A DNA stretch of 64,000 nt from Pseudooceanicola atlanticus. Lineage in GTDB: Bacteria > Pseudomonadota > Alphaproteobacteria > Rhodobacterales > Rhodobacteraceae. Shown in pieces: positions 1 to 8,682 of the stretch. The stretch spans positions 62,001 through 126,000 of the forward strand of contig NZ_AQQX01000004.1 of the NCBI RefSeq assembly GCF_000768315.1, read 5' to 3'. Every line of letters begins with the position of its first letter. The stretch's first letter is position 1. Position numbers and translations under genes: made by a program. Below the pieces are notes generated by a model. The model worked only from the letters and a program-made list of their open reading frames with translations, had not been told where the DNA came from and did no database searches.

Positions 1-684
1 CAGGATCACGTGGCGCAGGGTCTGGAACCCGCTGGCGCCATTGTCGCGCGCGGCCTCCAGCAACGACCCGTCGATCCGCATCATCGTGTTGAAGATCGGC
101 ACCACCATGAACAGCGTGTAAAGGTGCACGAAGGCCAGGATGACCGAGAAATCGGAATAGAGCAGCCATTCCAGCGGCTCGTCGATCAGCCCCCAGTCGA
201 TCAGGGTCGAATTGGCGATGCCGTTGCGCCCCAGGAAGGGGATCCAGGAAATCATGCGGATGATGTTCGAGGTCCAGAACGGGATCGTGCAGAGCAGGAA
301 CAGCGCGATCTGCATGGTCTGCGACCGCACGTGGAAGGCCAGGAAATAGGCCACGGTGAACCCGATCGCCAGGGTCAGCGCCCAGGTGATCGCGGCATAT
401 TTGAAGGTGGCAAAGAAGACCCGGTAGGTCACTTCCGACCCGAAGAGAAAGGCGTAATTGTCCAGCTGGAAATCGGGATAGATCGAGAACTCGGTCGCGC
501 CCCAGAAGCTCACGATGACGATCATCACGATGGGCGCCAGCAAAAAGCCGATCATCACCACGCTCAGCGGTGCGGCCTGCAACCAGCCCAGCACGTCCGG
601 GCTCAATTTCCGCCCGGCGCGCTTTGCCGGCGCCGGCTGTGCCGGAGGCGCGTCGCCTGCCATGTCTGTCACCGAATTGGCCAT
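1..684 (-). CDS. ABC transporter permease, PotB-like, partial
   Basis: Inner-membrane permease of a spermidine/putrescine-type ABC importer. The 228 residues visible start MANSVTDMAGDAP and run off the left edge, so the C-terminus is missing. After a basic, Pro/Ala-rich cytoplasmic leader there are hydrophobic segments near residues 36-60, 95-115 and 120-145, and the ATPase-contact EAA-type loop (EAARDNGASGF) is visible near residue 210. It lies downstream of the binding protein and PotA-like ATPase on the same strand, so it is the third gene of that operon; a PotC-type partner is expected just outside the window. The substrate cannot be read from the sequence. Confidence 0.85.
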   Translation of the reverse strand, partial: MANSVTDMAGDAPPAQPAPAKRAGRKLSPDVLGWLQAAPLSVVMIGFLLAPIVMIVIVSFWGATEFSIYPDFQLDNYAFLFGSEVTYRVFFATFKYAAITWALTLAIGFTVAYFLAFHVRSQTMQIALFLLCTIPFWTSNIIRMISWIPFLGRNGIANSTLIDWGLIDEPLEWLLYSDFSVILAFVHLYTLFMVVPIFNTMMRIDGSLLEAARDNGASGFQTLRHVIL

Positions 685-841
685 GAGCGGACCATCCTCT
701 TCATCTTGCCGAAAATACTCTCGGGGGGTGCGGGGGGGCAGACAGCCCCCCGCCTGCGCCGCGGGCCGCGTGGCCCGTGGCAATCAGATCGTGTCACGGG
801 CCCCGCAGGGCCCGTGGCCTTTGGATCAAGCGGTCTTTGGA
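685..841 (-). repeat. Intercistronic hairpin and 15-bp tandem duplication
   Basis: The gap between the binding protein and the permease holds three structures. A 9-bp perfect stem (CACGGGCCC/GGGCCCGTG, 795-816, loop cgca) forms a strong hairpin. A 15-bp direct duplication (CTTTGGATCAAGCGG at 819-833 and CTTTGGATCAGGCGG at 835-849) copies the end of the binding-protein gene including its stop. One copy of the dispersed TTCATCTTGCCGAAAATAC repeat lies at 699-720. Such hairpins commonly raise the level of the upstream binding-protein message relative to the permease; that role is inferred. Confidence 0.6.
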
Positions 842-2113
842 TCAGGCGGCGATGAACTCGTTCCACTTGCGGACCATGTACTGGTTCTCGTCCATGACGG
901 CGTTCCAGCACGCGACCGATCCCATGCGGTCGTAGAAGGACCCGCCATCGCGGACCTCGCCGGCCTCGGCCAGCTTGTCGCCGGTGGGCGAGGTGATGAC
1001 GTCGGTGGCTTCCTTGCCCTCGAACCAGTAGCCCCACTCGTTTTCCGACATGAACTCCTTCGAGGTTTCCGGAACGGCCGAGTAATAGCCCTGGCGCATC
1101 AGGTAGCCGCCGACCCAGCCCGACAGGTACCAGTTGATGTATTCGTAGGCCGCATCCAGCTCCATGCCGGACAGCGACGACGACAGGCCGATGCCGCCGC
1201 CCCAGGACCGGTAGCCCTCTTTCAGCGGCTGGTAGACGCAGGGGATGCCGCGCGACTTGACCGCGGTGATGGCCGGCGACCACATGGACTGGATCACCAC
1301 TTCGCCCGACGCCATCAGGTTCACCGACTCGTCGAAGGTCTTCCAGAAGGCGCGGAACTGCCCGTTGCGCTTGGCTTCGGTGAAGATCGCGAAGGTGGCG
1401 TCGATTTCCTCCTTCGTCATGTTGCCCTTGTCGCCATACTGGATCTCGCCCATGGCCTCGCAGACCATCGCCATGTCCATGATGCCGATCGAGGAGATGT
1501 CGAGGATCGAGGCCTTGCCCTTGAATTCGGGGTTCAGCAGCTCGGTCCAGCTTTCGATCGGACGGCCGATCAGGTCGGGGCGGATGCCCAGCGTGTCGGC
1601 GTTGTAGATCGTCGGGATGAGGGTCATCCAGTTGGTTTCTTCGTCCGCGAAGGTCTTGGCGCCCGGTTCGGGGATGAAGCCAACGGTATGCGGCGCGGTG
1701 CCCTGGGCGATCTCGGAGTCGGGCGTCAGCTTGCCCGAGCGGAAGATGCCGACGATCTTGTCGTAATTGGCGATCTTGGAGGTATCCATCGCCTGCAGGT
1801 TGCCGGTCGGCCAGACCTTCTTGCAGATCCAGTATTCGATATCGGCGATGTCGAAGCTGTCGGGCTGGGTCGCCGCGCGCTGCGTCACGCTGTCGGAATC
1901 GAGCGCGGTCATCTCAAGCGTGAAGCCCAGGTCTTCCTTCACCTTGTTGGCCACGTCGTTCAGGTTCGACACGCCGGTGCCGAACTGGCGCAGCACGATG
2001 TTCTTGGTGTCCTGCGCCCACAGCATCGGGGCGGGGAACGCGCTGGCCGCGAGGGCTGCGCCACCCGCCTTCAGCATGGAGCGGCGGGAATATCCGACCT
2101 TGGGTTTTGCCAT
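842..2113 (-). CDS. ABC transporter substrate-binding protein, PotD/PotF-like
   Basis: Periplasmic binding protein (423 aa) of a polyamine-type ABC importer. It begins MAKPKVGYSRRSMLKAGGAA, with a twin-arginine motif (SRRSMLK) and hydrophobic stretch ending near AWAQ-like cleavage at residue 34, so Tat export is likely. The body contains the PotD/PotF-like segments PTIYNADTLGIRPD and a long C-terminal lobe. The ATG at 2113 is chosen because the signal peptide starts there and AGGACAC lies just upstream; an in-frame extension upstream would overlap the ATPase gene. It is the second gene after the PotA-like ATPase (50-bp gap). The actual ligand is unknown. Confidence 0.85.
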   Translation of the reverse strand: MAKPKVGYSRRSMLKAGGAALAASAFPAPMLWAQDTKNIVLRQFGTGVSNLNDVANKVKEDLGFTLEMTALDSDSVTQRAATQPDSFDIADIEYWICKKVWPTGNLQAMDTSKIANYDKIVGIFRSGKLTPDSEIAQGTAPHTVGFIPEPGAKTFADEETNWMTLIPTIYNADTLGIRPDLIGRPIESWTELLNPEFKGKASILDISSIGIMDMAMVCEAMGEIQYGDKGNMTKEEIDATFAIFTEAKRNGQFRAFWKTFDESVNLMASGEVVIQSMWSPAITAVKSRGIPCVYQPLKEGYRSWGGGIGLSSSLSGMELDAAYEYINWYLSGWVGGYLMRQGYYSAVPETSKEFMSENEWGYWFEGKEATDVITSPTGDKLAEAGEVRDGGSFYDRMGSVACWNAVMDENQYMVRKWNEFIAA

Positions 2114-2162
2114 TGTAAGTGTCCTCTCTGTCTTCGGGATTGGTCTTGTTGATGATCGGCCG

Positions 2163-3137
2163 TCAGGCCTGGAGGCGGTGGACCCGCCCCTCGTCCCAGG
2201 CGAGGCTGACCGTCTCGCCCGGTGATTTCGGTGCCTTGAAGAAGGCGTCTTCGGGCAGGACGGCAAAGACCTCCTCCCCGGCTTCGGTGCGGGCCGACAG
2301 GGCCACCGTGGCGCCCTGGTATTCGACCGCCACGACCGTGGCCGGCAGACCGGCCTCGCCCAGGCTGATCTCGTCGGCGCGCAGCGCGACCTTGTGGCCG
2401 TTCAGGCTGATCACGTTGTGGCCGCCCATGAACCGCGCGACGAATTCCGTCTTGGGTGCGCCCCAGACCTCGCGCGGGGGGCCCGATTGTTCGATCACGG
2501 CGTTGTTCATCACCACGACCTCGTCGGCCAGCGCCAGCGCCTCGTCCTGGCCGTGGGTGACGTGGATGAAGATGATGCCCAGCTCGCGCTGGATGCGCTT
2601 CAGCTCCACCCGCATCTGGATGCGCAGGAACGGGTCGAGCGCCGAAAGCGGTTCGTCCAGCAGCAGCACCTTGGGCTGGGTGATCAGCGCGCGCGCCAGG
2701 GCGACACGCTGCTGCTGCCCGCCCGACAGCTGCGCCGGCAGGCGGTCGCCAAAGGACGACATCTGCACCAGGTCCAGCATCTCGTCCGCCTTCTTGTGGC
2801 GGGTCGCCTTGTCGACGCCCTTCATCCGCTGGGAAAAGGCGACGTTGTCACGGACCGACAGGTGCGGAAACAGCGCGTAGTTCTGGAACATCATCGCAGT
2901 GCCGCGCTGCGCCGGCGAAAGGCCCGACACGTCCGTGCCGTCCAGCAGGATCGACCCCTCGCTGACGCTTTCATGCCCGGCGATCATCCGCAGGGTCGAG
3001 GACTTGCCGCACCCCGACGGCCCCAGCAGGCAGACATAGCTGGCCGGTGCGAATACATGGTTGATATCGTGCACCGCGACCGTGTCGCCGTAGCGTTTCG
3101 TCAGGTGCACCAGTTCCAGATCATAGCCCGTCCGCAT
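2163..3137 (-). CDS. ABC transporter ATP-binding protein, PotA-like
   Basis: Cytoplasmic ATPase (324 aa) energising the polyamine-type importer. Walker A GPSGCGKSST near residue 38, signature LSGGQQQRVALARAL, Walker B LLLDEPLSALD and the switch His in HVTHGQDEA are all intact, followed by a short TOBE-like C-terminal domain. The ATG at 3137 is preferred over the upstream in-frame start because GAGGAG sits 6 nt before it and family N-termini begin here. It is the first gene of the minus-strand operon with the binding protein and permease, divergent from the GntR gene. Confidence 0.9.
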   Translation of the reverse strand: MRTGYDLELVHLTKRYGDTVAVHDINHVFAPASYVCLLGPSGCGKSSTLRMIAGHESVSEGSILLDGTDVSGLSPAQRGTAMMFQNYALFPHLSVRDNVAFSQRMKGVDKATRHKKADEMLDLVQMSSFGDRLPAQLSGGQQQRVALARALITQPKVLLLDEPLSALDPFLRIQMRVELKRIQRELGIIFIHVTHGQDEALALADEVVVMNNAVIEQSGPPREVWGAPKTEFVARFMGGHNVISLNGHKVALRADEISLGEAGLPATVVAVEYQGATVALSARTEAGEEVFAVLPEDAFFKAPKSPGETVSLAWDEGRVHRLQA

Positions 3138-3284
3138 CGCCGCTCCTCGCGTTTGACTTGCATCGACCATGTCGCGGCGGCGCAGCATTGGTGCAGGGCT
3201 TTTGCAGGTTTCGGGGTCAGAAAAATGTCTTTGCCCAAGTATTCACCACTTTGCCCATCAATGCGCACATTTTAGAGGACATTT

Positions 3285-3294
3285 TTGTATACAA
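3285..3294. promoter_or_regulatory. Palindromic operator TTGTATACAA (GntR/FCD type)
   Basis: A perfect 10-bp palindrome, TTGTATACAA, lies in the 242-bp divergent region between the PotA-like ATPase and the GntR gene, 85 bp before the GntR start. Operators of FCD-subfamily GntR regulators often have a TNGTATACNA core, so it is the best candidate site for the adjacent regulator, which would control itself and the transporter operon. The assignment is by position and motif only. Confidence 0.6.
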
Positions 3295-3379
3295 TACTGC
3301 CGACACATTCACGACGCGGCGATCTGGTTGCGCCGGACGCGCCTTCGCAGCAGAATCACTGCAAGACCTGAGAGGTGCC

Positions 3380-4066
3380 ATGAACGAGTTGAGATCGAGC
3401 CCGGCCACCGCCGAATCCGTCGCGGCGGACCTGGAGCGGGCCATTCACGAACATCGGCTGCCGCCGGGGACCAAGCTGGGCGAGGACGAGCTGGGCGAGG
3501 TTTACGGCATCAGCCGCACCACCGTGCGCGCGGCGCTGCAAAGCCTGGCCCATCACCGGCTGGTGGAGCTGCGGCGCAATCGCGGCGCCTTTGTCGCCCA
3601 GCCCACCGTGCGCGAGGCCCGCGAAGTGTTCGAGGCCCGCGCCCTGCTGGAGCCGCGCACCGCGCGCTCGGCCTGTCAGCGCATGGATGCGGACAAGTTG
3701 CAGACCCTTCAGGATCATATCGACGCCGAACATGCCGCCATCGACGCGGGCGATGCGGGCCGGGCCGTCTACCTGTCGGGCCAGTTCCATATCGAGATCG
3801 CCCGCATGGCCGACCAGGCCACGATCGAGGCGATCATCTCGGAACTGGTGGCGCGGTCCTCGCTGATCATCGCGCTGTATTGGCAACGCCGCGCGGCGCT
3901 CTGCGAAAGCCATGCCCACCACGCGCTGATCGACGCCTTCGCCGCCGGCAAGGACGACCTGGCCGAGGACCTGATGAAATCCCACCTGCTGGACCTCGTC
4001 ACCTCGCTCGACCTGCGCAACCGCACCTCGATCCCCGGATCGCTGCGCGAAGCGTTGAGCCAATGA
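3380..4066 (+). CDS. GntR family transcriptional regulator, FCD domain
   Basis: DNA-binding regulator (228 aa). The N-terminal winged helix-turn-helix covers residues 10-75 (LPPGTKLGEDELGEVYGISRTTVRAAL), followed by an all-helical FCD ligand domain, usually metal-dependent, with conserved Asp/His-rich helices (QFHIEIARMAD, ESHAHHALIDA). The ATG at 3380 is preceded by AGAGGTG; an in-frame extension upstream would run through the operator. The stop overlaps the next start (ATGA at 4063). Divergent orientation from the Pot-type operon suggests it regulates that operon; the effector is unknown. Confidence 0.88.
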   Translation: MNELRSSPATAESVAADLERAIHEHRLPPGTKLGEDELGEVYGISRTTVRAALQSLAHHRLVELRRNRGAFVAQPTVREAREVFEARALLEPRTARSACQRMDADKLQTLQDHIDAEHAAIDAGDAGRAVYLSGQFHIEIARMADQATIEAIISELVARSSLIIALYWQRRAALCESHAHHALIDAFAAGKDDLAEDLMKSHLLDLVTSLDLRNRTSIPGSLREALSQ

Positions 4067-4896
4067 CCGCGCCGCTGTGCCGGACCGCGCGGGGCAACGA
4101 GATCGCCCTGATGCTGGACTGGGCCGCGGCAGAGGGCTGGAACCCGGGTCTCGAGGACGCCGCCGCCTTTGTCGCCGCCGATCCCGAGGGGTTCTTCGTG
4201 GCCGAGGTCGCGGGCGAAGTGGTCGCCGCGATTTCCGTCGTGCATCACGGGACCGATCACGCCTTCCTTGGCCTCTACCTCTGCCGGCCCGATCATCGCG
4301 GGCGCGGTATCGGCTATGCCCTGTGGCAGCACGCGCTGGATCATGCGGGCGACCGCAGCGTCGGGTTGGACGGGGTCGCGGCACAGCAGGCGAATTATGC
4401 GCGGTCCGGTTTCATCCGCACCGGCGCGACGACACGCTACGAAGGCCGGCTGACCGGCACGCCCTCGGACCTCGTGCGGCCGATGATAGCCGCGGATGCC
4501 GCGGCCGTGGCGGAGCTCGACAGGCAGGCCAACGGCTATGCCCGCCCCGCCTTCCTGACCGCCTGGACCGCGCCACAGCCGACGCGGCGCAGCTGGGTGC
4601 TCGAGGAAACCGCCCTGCACGGGGTCGTGACCGCGCGCCGCTGTCGCGACGGGGTCAAGATCGGCCCGGTCATCGCGCCGGATGCCGATGCCGCGCTCGT
4701 GCTGATCCGCGCCGCCCTGGCCCAGATGCCGGAAGAGCCGGTGATCATCGACCTGCCCGAGGCCAGCCACGACCTGGCCGATGCGCTGACCGCCCTGGGG
4801 TTCGAGGCGACATTCGCCACCGCCCGCATGTGGCGCGGCCCCGCGCCTCAGGCCGGGCCCACGCTTCAGGCCATCGCGACGATGGAACTGGGCTGA
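4063..4896 (+). CDS. GNAT family N-acetyltransferase, two-domain
   Basis: Acetyl-CoA-dependent acetyltransferase (277 aa). The first half is a canonical GNAT fold with the acetyl-CoA loop RGRGIGYALW near residue 83; the second half (about 145-277) resembles the YitH/GNAT_18-type C-terminal domain, with a glycine-containing segment ending in an ALGFEA motif. The gene is translationally coupled to the GntR gene by a 4-bp ATGA overlap. The substrate is not apparent. The neighbouring polyamine-type transporter makes a polyamine or amino compound attractive, but that is inference. Confidence 0.8.
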   Translation: MTAPLCRTARGNEIALMLDWAAAEGWNPGLEDAAAFVAADPEGFFVAEVAGEVVAAISVVHHGTDHAFLGLYLCRPDHRGRGIGYALWQHALDHAGDRSVGLDGVAAQQANYARSGFIRTGATTRYEGRLTGTPSDLVRPMIAADAAAVAELDRQANGYARPAFLTAWTAPQPTRRSWVLEETALHGVVTARRCRDGVKIGPVIAPDADAALVLIRAALAQMPEEPVIIDLPEASHDLADALTALGFEATFATARMWRGPAPQAGPTLQAIATMELG

Positions 4897-4897
4897 T

Positions 4898-5839
4898 CTA
4901 GCGCTCGCCCCGTCGATAGGGTTGCATCAGCGCCTGCGGCACCCGCGCCCGGCGCGCCATCACGATCAGCGCGACGATCGACAGGATGTAGGGCAGCATC
5001 AGGAACAGCTGGTAGGGCACGCCCTCCACCACCGTTTGCAGGCGCAGCTGGAAGGCGTCGAAGAAGGCGAATAGCAGCGCGCCCAACAGCGCCCGGCCCG
5101 GCCGCCACAGGGCGAAGACCACCAGCGCCACGCAGATCCATCCCCTGCCCTGCACCATGGTCGGGAAGAAGGAATTGAACGCCGCCAGCGTCAGGAACGC
5201 CCCGCCCATCCCCATCAGCGCCGACCCGGCCATGATCGTGCCGATGCGCAGCCAGATCGGGTCGATCCCCTGTGCATCCACCGCATGGGGGTTTTCCCCG
5301 GTCATCCGGATCGCCAGCCCCAGCGGCGTGCGATACAGCCCCCAGGCCAGCACCGCGACAAGGATCAGCGCCATGTAGGTCGGTGCCGTCTGGTTGAACA
5401 GCACCGGCCCGATGAAGGGGATGTCCGACAGCACAGGCACGGCGAGCGGGCGGAACGGCTCCACCGTCGGCGGGGACGATGCCGTCGGCACCGCCAGGCG
5501 GAACACGTAGTAGGAAAAGCTCGACGCGAAGAGCGTGATGCCCAGCCCCGTCACATGCTGCGACAGGCCCAGCGGCACGGTCAGAAGCGCATGCAGGAAC
5601 CCGAAGGCCGCCCCGCCCGCCGCCGCGGCCAGTATCCCCACCCACAGGTCGCCGCCCGAATAGACCGTCAGCCAGCCCACCATGGCGCCGAAGGTCATGA
5701 TCCCCTCGATCCCGAGGTTCAGCACCCCCACCCGTTCGCACAGCAGCACGCCCAGCGTGCCAAGGATCAGCGGCGTGGCGATGCGCAGCACCGCTTCCCA
5801 CATGCCGACGGAGGACAGGATATCGAGAAGAACGCTCAT
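4898..5839 (-). CDS. BMP-type ABC transporter permease (second subunit)
   Basis: Polytopic inner-membrane permease (313 aa) of the BPD_transp_2 family used by nucleoside and simple-sugar importers. The N-terminal family signature LCERVGVLNLGIEGIM is near residue 30, and about eight hydrophobic segments follow. The ATG at 5839 overlaps the stop of the first permease by 4 bp, so the two are co-translated and presumably form the heterodimeric channel. It is the last gene of the minus-strand operon that begins with the cytosine deaminase and BMP binding protein. Substrate inferred as a nucleobase or related nitrogen compound. Confidence 0.85.
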   Translation of the reverse strand: MSVLLDILSSVGMWEAVLRIATPLILGTLGVLLCERVGVLNLGIEGIMTFGAMVGWLTVYSGGDLWVGILAAAAGGAAFGFLHALLTVPLGLSQHVTGLGITLFASSFSYYVFRLAVPTASSPPTVEPFRPLAVPVLSDIPFIGPVLFNQTAPTYMALILVAVLAWGLYRTPLGLAIRMTGENPHAVDAQGIDPIWLRIGTIMAGSALMGMGGAFLTLAAFNSFFPTMVQGRGWICVALVVFALWRPGRALLGALLFAFFDAFQLRLQTVVEGVPYQLFLMLPYILSIVALIVMARRARVPQALMQPYRRGER

Positions 5840-6888
5840 CTGCGGATCCTGTATTGCGCAAGGAAGATCGCCACCAGCATCGTCAGCAGCGACATCGCCA
5901 CGGTGACGTCGGCGATATAGGACGGGATCGACAGGGCGCGGGACATCGAATCCGCCCCCACGAACATCACCGCGGAAAACAGCGCCGCGGCAATCACCCC
6001 GATCGGGTTCAGGTTGGCCAGCATCGCGATGACGATGCCGGAATAGCCGTAATTGGGCGACAGGTCGGTGGTGACATAACCCTTCACGCCCATCACCTCG
6101 ATCGCCCCGGCAAGGCCCGCCAGACCGCCCGACAGGCAGGCCACGGCGATCAGCGTGCGCCCCAGCGGCACACCGGCAAAGGCGGCGGCGCGCGGGTTCA
6201 GCCCGGCGGCGCGGGACCGCATCCCGAACACCGTGCGCGATTGCAGCCACCAGACCACCACGGCCATGACCAGCGCGATCAGCAGCCCCGCATGCAGGCG
6301 CGACCGGGCCAGCAGCTTGGGCAGCTCTGCCGCTTCGGGCACCGGCACGGATTGCGGCCAGCCGAAGGCCAGTGGATCCTTCATCGCGCCTTCGATCATC
6401 AGCGACACGAAAAGCACGGCAACGAAGTTCAGCAGCAGGGTCGTCACTACCTCGTCCACGCCGAATTTCAGGCGCAGGCCCAGCGGCACCAACAGCAGGA
6501 TCATCCCCACCACCGCCCCCGCGATCAGGCACAGCAGGATCGCCAGCGGCGCGGGCAAGGCGCCGATGGCCGGGATCATGCCAAAGGCCGCTACGGCCAG
6601 CGCGCCCAGGTAGAACTGCCCCTCGCCGCCGATATTCCAGAGCCTTGCGCGGAACGCCACCGCCGCCGCCAGCCCCGTCAGGATCAGCGGCGTCGTGCGC
6701 GTCAGCGTTTCCGATATGCCCAGGCGCGACCCGAAGGCGCCCTTCAGGATCAACCCGTAGGCCCGGATCGGATTGGCCCCCGCGATGGCGATCAGCAGGC
6801 CCGCCACGATCAGCGCCGCCAGCACCGCGCCGATGGGCGCCGCGATGGTCAGCGCGCGGGAAGGATGGTCGCGACGTTCAAAGCGCAT
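5836..6888 (-). CDS. BMP-type ABC transporter permease (first subunit)
   Basis: Polytopic inner-membrane permease (350 aa), BPD_transp_2 family, with motifs typical of nucleoside-type importers (RLWNIGGEGQFYLGALA near residue 82, KFGVDEVVTTLLLNF near 145). Two in-frame ATGs exist at 6894 and 6888. The ribosome-binding site GGAGG abuts the first directly but lies 6 nt before the second, so 6888 (MRFERRDHPS) is chosen. The start overlaps the end of the ATPase gene by 11 bp, showing tight operon coupling. Confidence 0.86.
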   Translation of the reverse strand: MRFERRDHPSRALTIAAPIGAVLAALIVAGLLIAIAGANPIRAYGLILKGAFGSRLGISETLTRTTPLILTGLAAAVAFRARLWNIGGEGQFYLGALAVAAFGMIPAIGALPAPLAILLCLIAGAVVGMILLLVPLGLRLKFGVDEVVTTLLLNFVAVLFVSLMIEGAMKDPLAFGWPQSVPVPEAAELPKLLARSRLHAGLLIALVMAVVVWWLQSRTVFGMRSRAAGLNPRAAAFAGVPLGRTLIAVACLSGGLAGLAGAIEVMGVKGYVTTDLSPNYGYSGIVIAMLANLNPIGVIAAALFSAVMFVGADSMSRALSIPSYIADVTVAMSLLTMLVAIFLAQYRIRR

Positions 6889-8419
6889 GGGCATCCTCCG
6901 CCTCGATGGCCTCGGCGGCGGTCCAGTCGCCCGCCATCATCAGCCCCAGCAGCCGCGCATCGGCGCGTTCCGCCGGGATCGCGGGCGACAGCCGTCCGTT
7001 CACGATGGCGCGGATGCGGTCGGACAGGGCGATGACCTCGTCCAGGTCCTCGGAAATCAGCAGGACGCCGGCGCCGCGGCCCCGGGCCTCGAGCAGGCGT
7101 TCATGGACCCCCGCGATGGCCCCCTCGTCCAGCCCCCGGCTGGGCTGCGCGGCGACCAGGATCGACGGCCCGGCATTCAGCACGCGGCCCAGGATCAGTT
7201 TCTGCATGTTCCCGCCCGATAGCAGCCGGATGCGCCCGTCGACACTGGCGCCCCGGACGTCATAGCCCTTGATGATCTCTTCGGTGGCGGCGCGGGCGGC
7301 GGCACGTTTGACCACGCCCCGGGCCGAGAAATCCTCGGACCAGATCCGCTCGAGCACCGCGTTCTCCCATGTCGCCATGTCTCCGATGGTCCCTTCGGCA
7401 TTGCGATCTTCGGGGATGCGGCCGATCCCGGCGGCGATGGCATGGGGCACGTCGTGGCGCGGCACCTCCTGCCCGTCGATCAGCAGCGTGCCACTGTCGG
7501 GCGGATACAGCCCCGAGACCAGCCCCGCCAGCGTCGTCTGCCCGTTGCCCGACACCCCGATGATGCCCAGCGTCTCGCCCGCGCGCAGGCGAAAGCTGAC
7601 CCCGTGGAGCGATGCCCCGCCCTTGCCGCCAAGCGCGAGGTCGACGCCCTCCAGCAGCACCTTGCCGGGCGTCGCGGGGGGCCGTTCCGGGCGCTGGACC
7701 TTGCGGCCCACCATCAGTTCCGCCAACTCCTCTTTCGAGGTTTCGGCGGTCCTGCGTTCGGCCACGACGCGGCCCCGGCGCAGCACCACCACCCGGTCCG
7801 AGGCCGACATGACCTCGTGCAGCTTGTGGCTGATGAAGATCAGCGACAGCCCGTTCTCGGTCATCTGGCGCAGCGTCGCGAACAGGCTGTCGGCCTCCTG
7901 CGCGGTCAGCACGGCGGTCGGTTCATCCAGGATCAGGATCCGCGCGTCGTTATAAAGCGCCTTGAGGATCTCGACCCGCTGGCATTCCCCGACCGACAGG
8001 TCCGACACCCGCGCATCCGGGTCGACCTTGAGGCCGAATTTTCGCGACAGCTCCACCAGCTTGGCGCGTCCCGCAGCGCGGTTGGAGCGGAATTTCCAGA
8101 GCGGTTCGGTCCCCGTCAGGACGTTTTCCAGCACGGTCAGGTTCGGGGCCAGCGCGAAATGCTGATGCACCATGCCGACACCCGCCCGGATCGCCGCGCG
8201 CGACTTGCCGGGTGGCAGTTCAGCGCCCTCGACACGGACGGTTCCTTCGTCCGCGGTGTAATGGCCGAAGAGGATCGACATCAGCGTCGTCTTGCCCGCG
8301 CCGTTTTCGCCCAAGAGCGCTACGATCTCCCCCCGGTCGAGGTGGAGCGAGACATCCTCGTTCGCGGTGACATGGCCGAACCGCTTGGTGATGCTGTCGA
8401 GTTCGAGGACGCGGGTCAT
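6878..8419 (-). CDS. BMP-type ABC transporter ATP-binding protein, double NBD
   Basis: Fused ATPase (513 aa) with two nucleotide-binding domains, as in nucleoside and sugar importers of the CUT2/BMP class. NBD1 has Walker A GENGAGKTT, signature LSVGECQR and Walker B ILILDEPTAVLT. NBD2 has the usual degenerate Walker A GVSGNGQTT (Lys replaced by Gln) and signature LSGGNMQK. The ATG at 8419 is preferred to a GTG at 8428, although neither has a strong ribosome-binding site. It follows the binding-protein gene after a 263-bp gap containing a dispersed hairpin, and overlaps the first permease. Confidence 0.88.
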   Translation of the reverse strand: MTRVLELDSITKRFGHVTANEDVSLHLDRGEIVALLGENGAGKTTLMSILFGHYTADEGTVRVEGAELPPGKSRAAIRAGVGMVHQHFALAPNLTVLENVLTGTEPLWKFRSNRAAGRAKLVELSRKFGLKVDPDARVSDLSVGECQRVEILKALYNDARILILDEPTAVLTAQEADSLFATLRQMTENGLSLIFISHKLHEVMSASDRVVVLRRGRVVAERRTAETSKEELAELMVGRKVQRPERPPATPGKVLLEGVDLALGGKGGASLHGVSFRLRAGETLGIIGVSGNGQTTLAGLVSGLYPPDSGTLLIDGQEVPRHDVPHAIAAGIGRIPEDRNAEGTIGDMATWENAVLERIWSEDFSARGVVKRAAARAATEEIIKGYDVRGASVDGRIRLLSGGNMQKLILGRVLNAGPSILVAAQPSRGLDEGAIAGVHERLLEARGRGAGVLLISEDLDEVIALSDRIRAIVNGRLSPAIPAERADARLLGLMMAGDWTAAEAIEAEDAHAL

Positions 8420-8475
8420 CGGGCGCACCGGAGTTGTGCCAGGCGTTCCTCTCGCACGGGCTGAAAGCCCGGGCA

Positions 8476-8503
8476 GCGCCCGACCCTCCCCCCGGGAGGG
8501 CGC
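8476..8503. repeat. Dispersed hairpin element, copy 1
   Basis: A 7-bp perfect stem CCCTCCC/GGGAGGG with a CCC loop, flanked by GCGCC and CGC, lies in the 263-bp gap between the binding protein and the ATPase. A closely similar element, with the same CGCCCGACC lead-in and a GGCGATG tail, occurs at 46305-46330 inside the glycerol ABC operon. Placement in ABC operons between differently expressed genes suggests message processing or stabilisation; the rest of the gap shows no gene. Confidence 0.6.
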
Positions 8504-8682
8504 ATTGGCGATGTCATACGCAGCACGGACGCCAAGGATGCTTTTAAGCCTGCAAACAGGTCATACCGCCCGAACGCCCACCCAGGGTCGGGCGCCGCCC
8601 TTTGCGCAAAGCGGCGGACATGCGAATGGCGCGACGGTCCCGTCACGCCATCCACCGTTTCTTCGTCAGCGGCGTCAAAGAC

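Noticed and set aside
515-2152. A 545-codon plus-strand frame over the Pot-type binding protein
   Set aside because: Antisense shadow of a gene with a Tat signal and family motifs; composition is Arg/Gly/Asp-biased with no domain.
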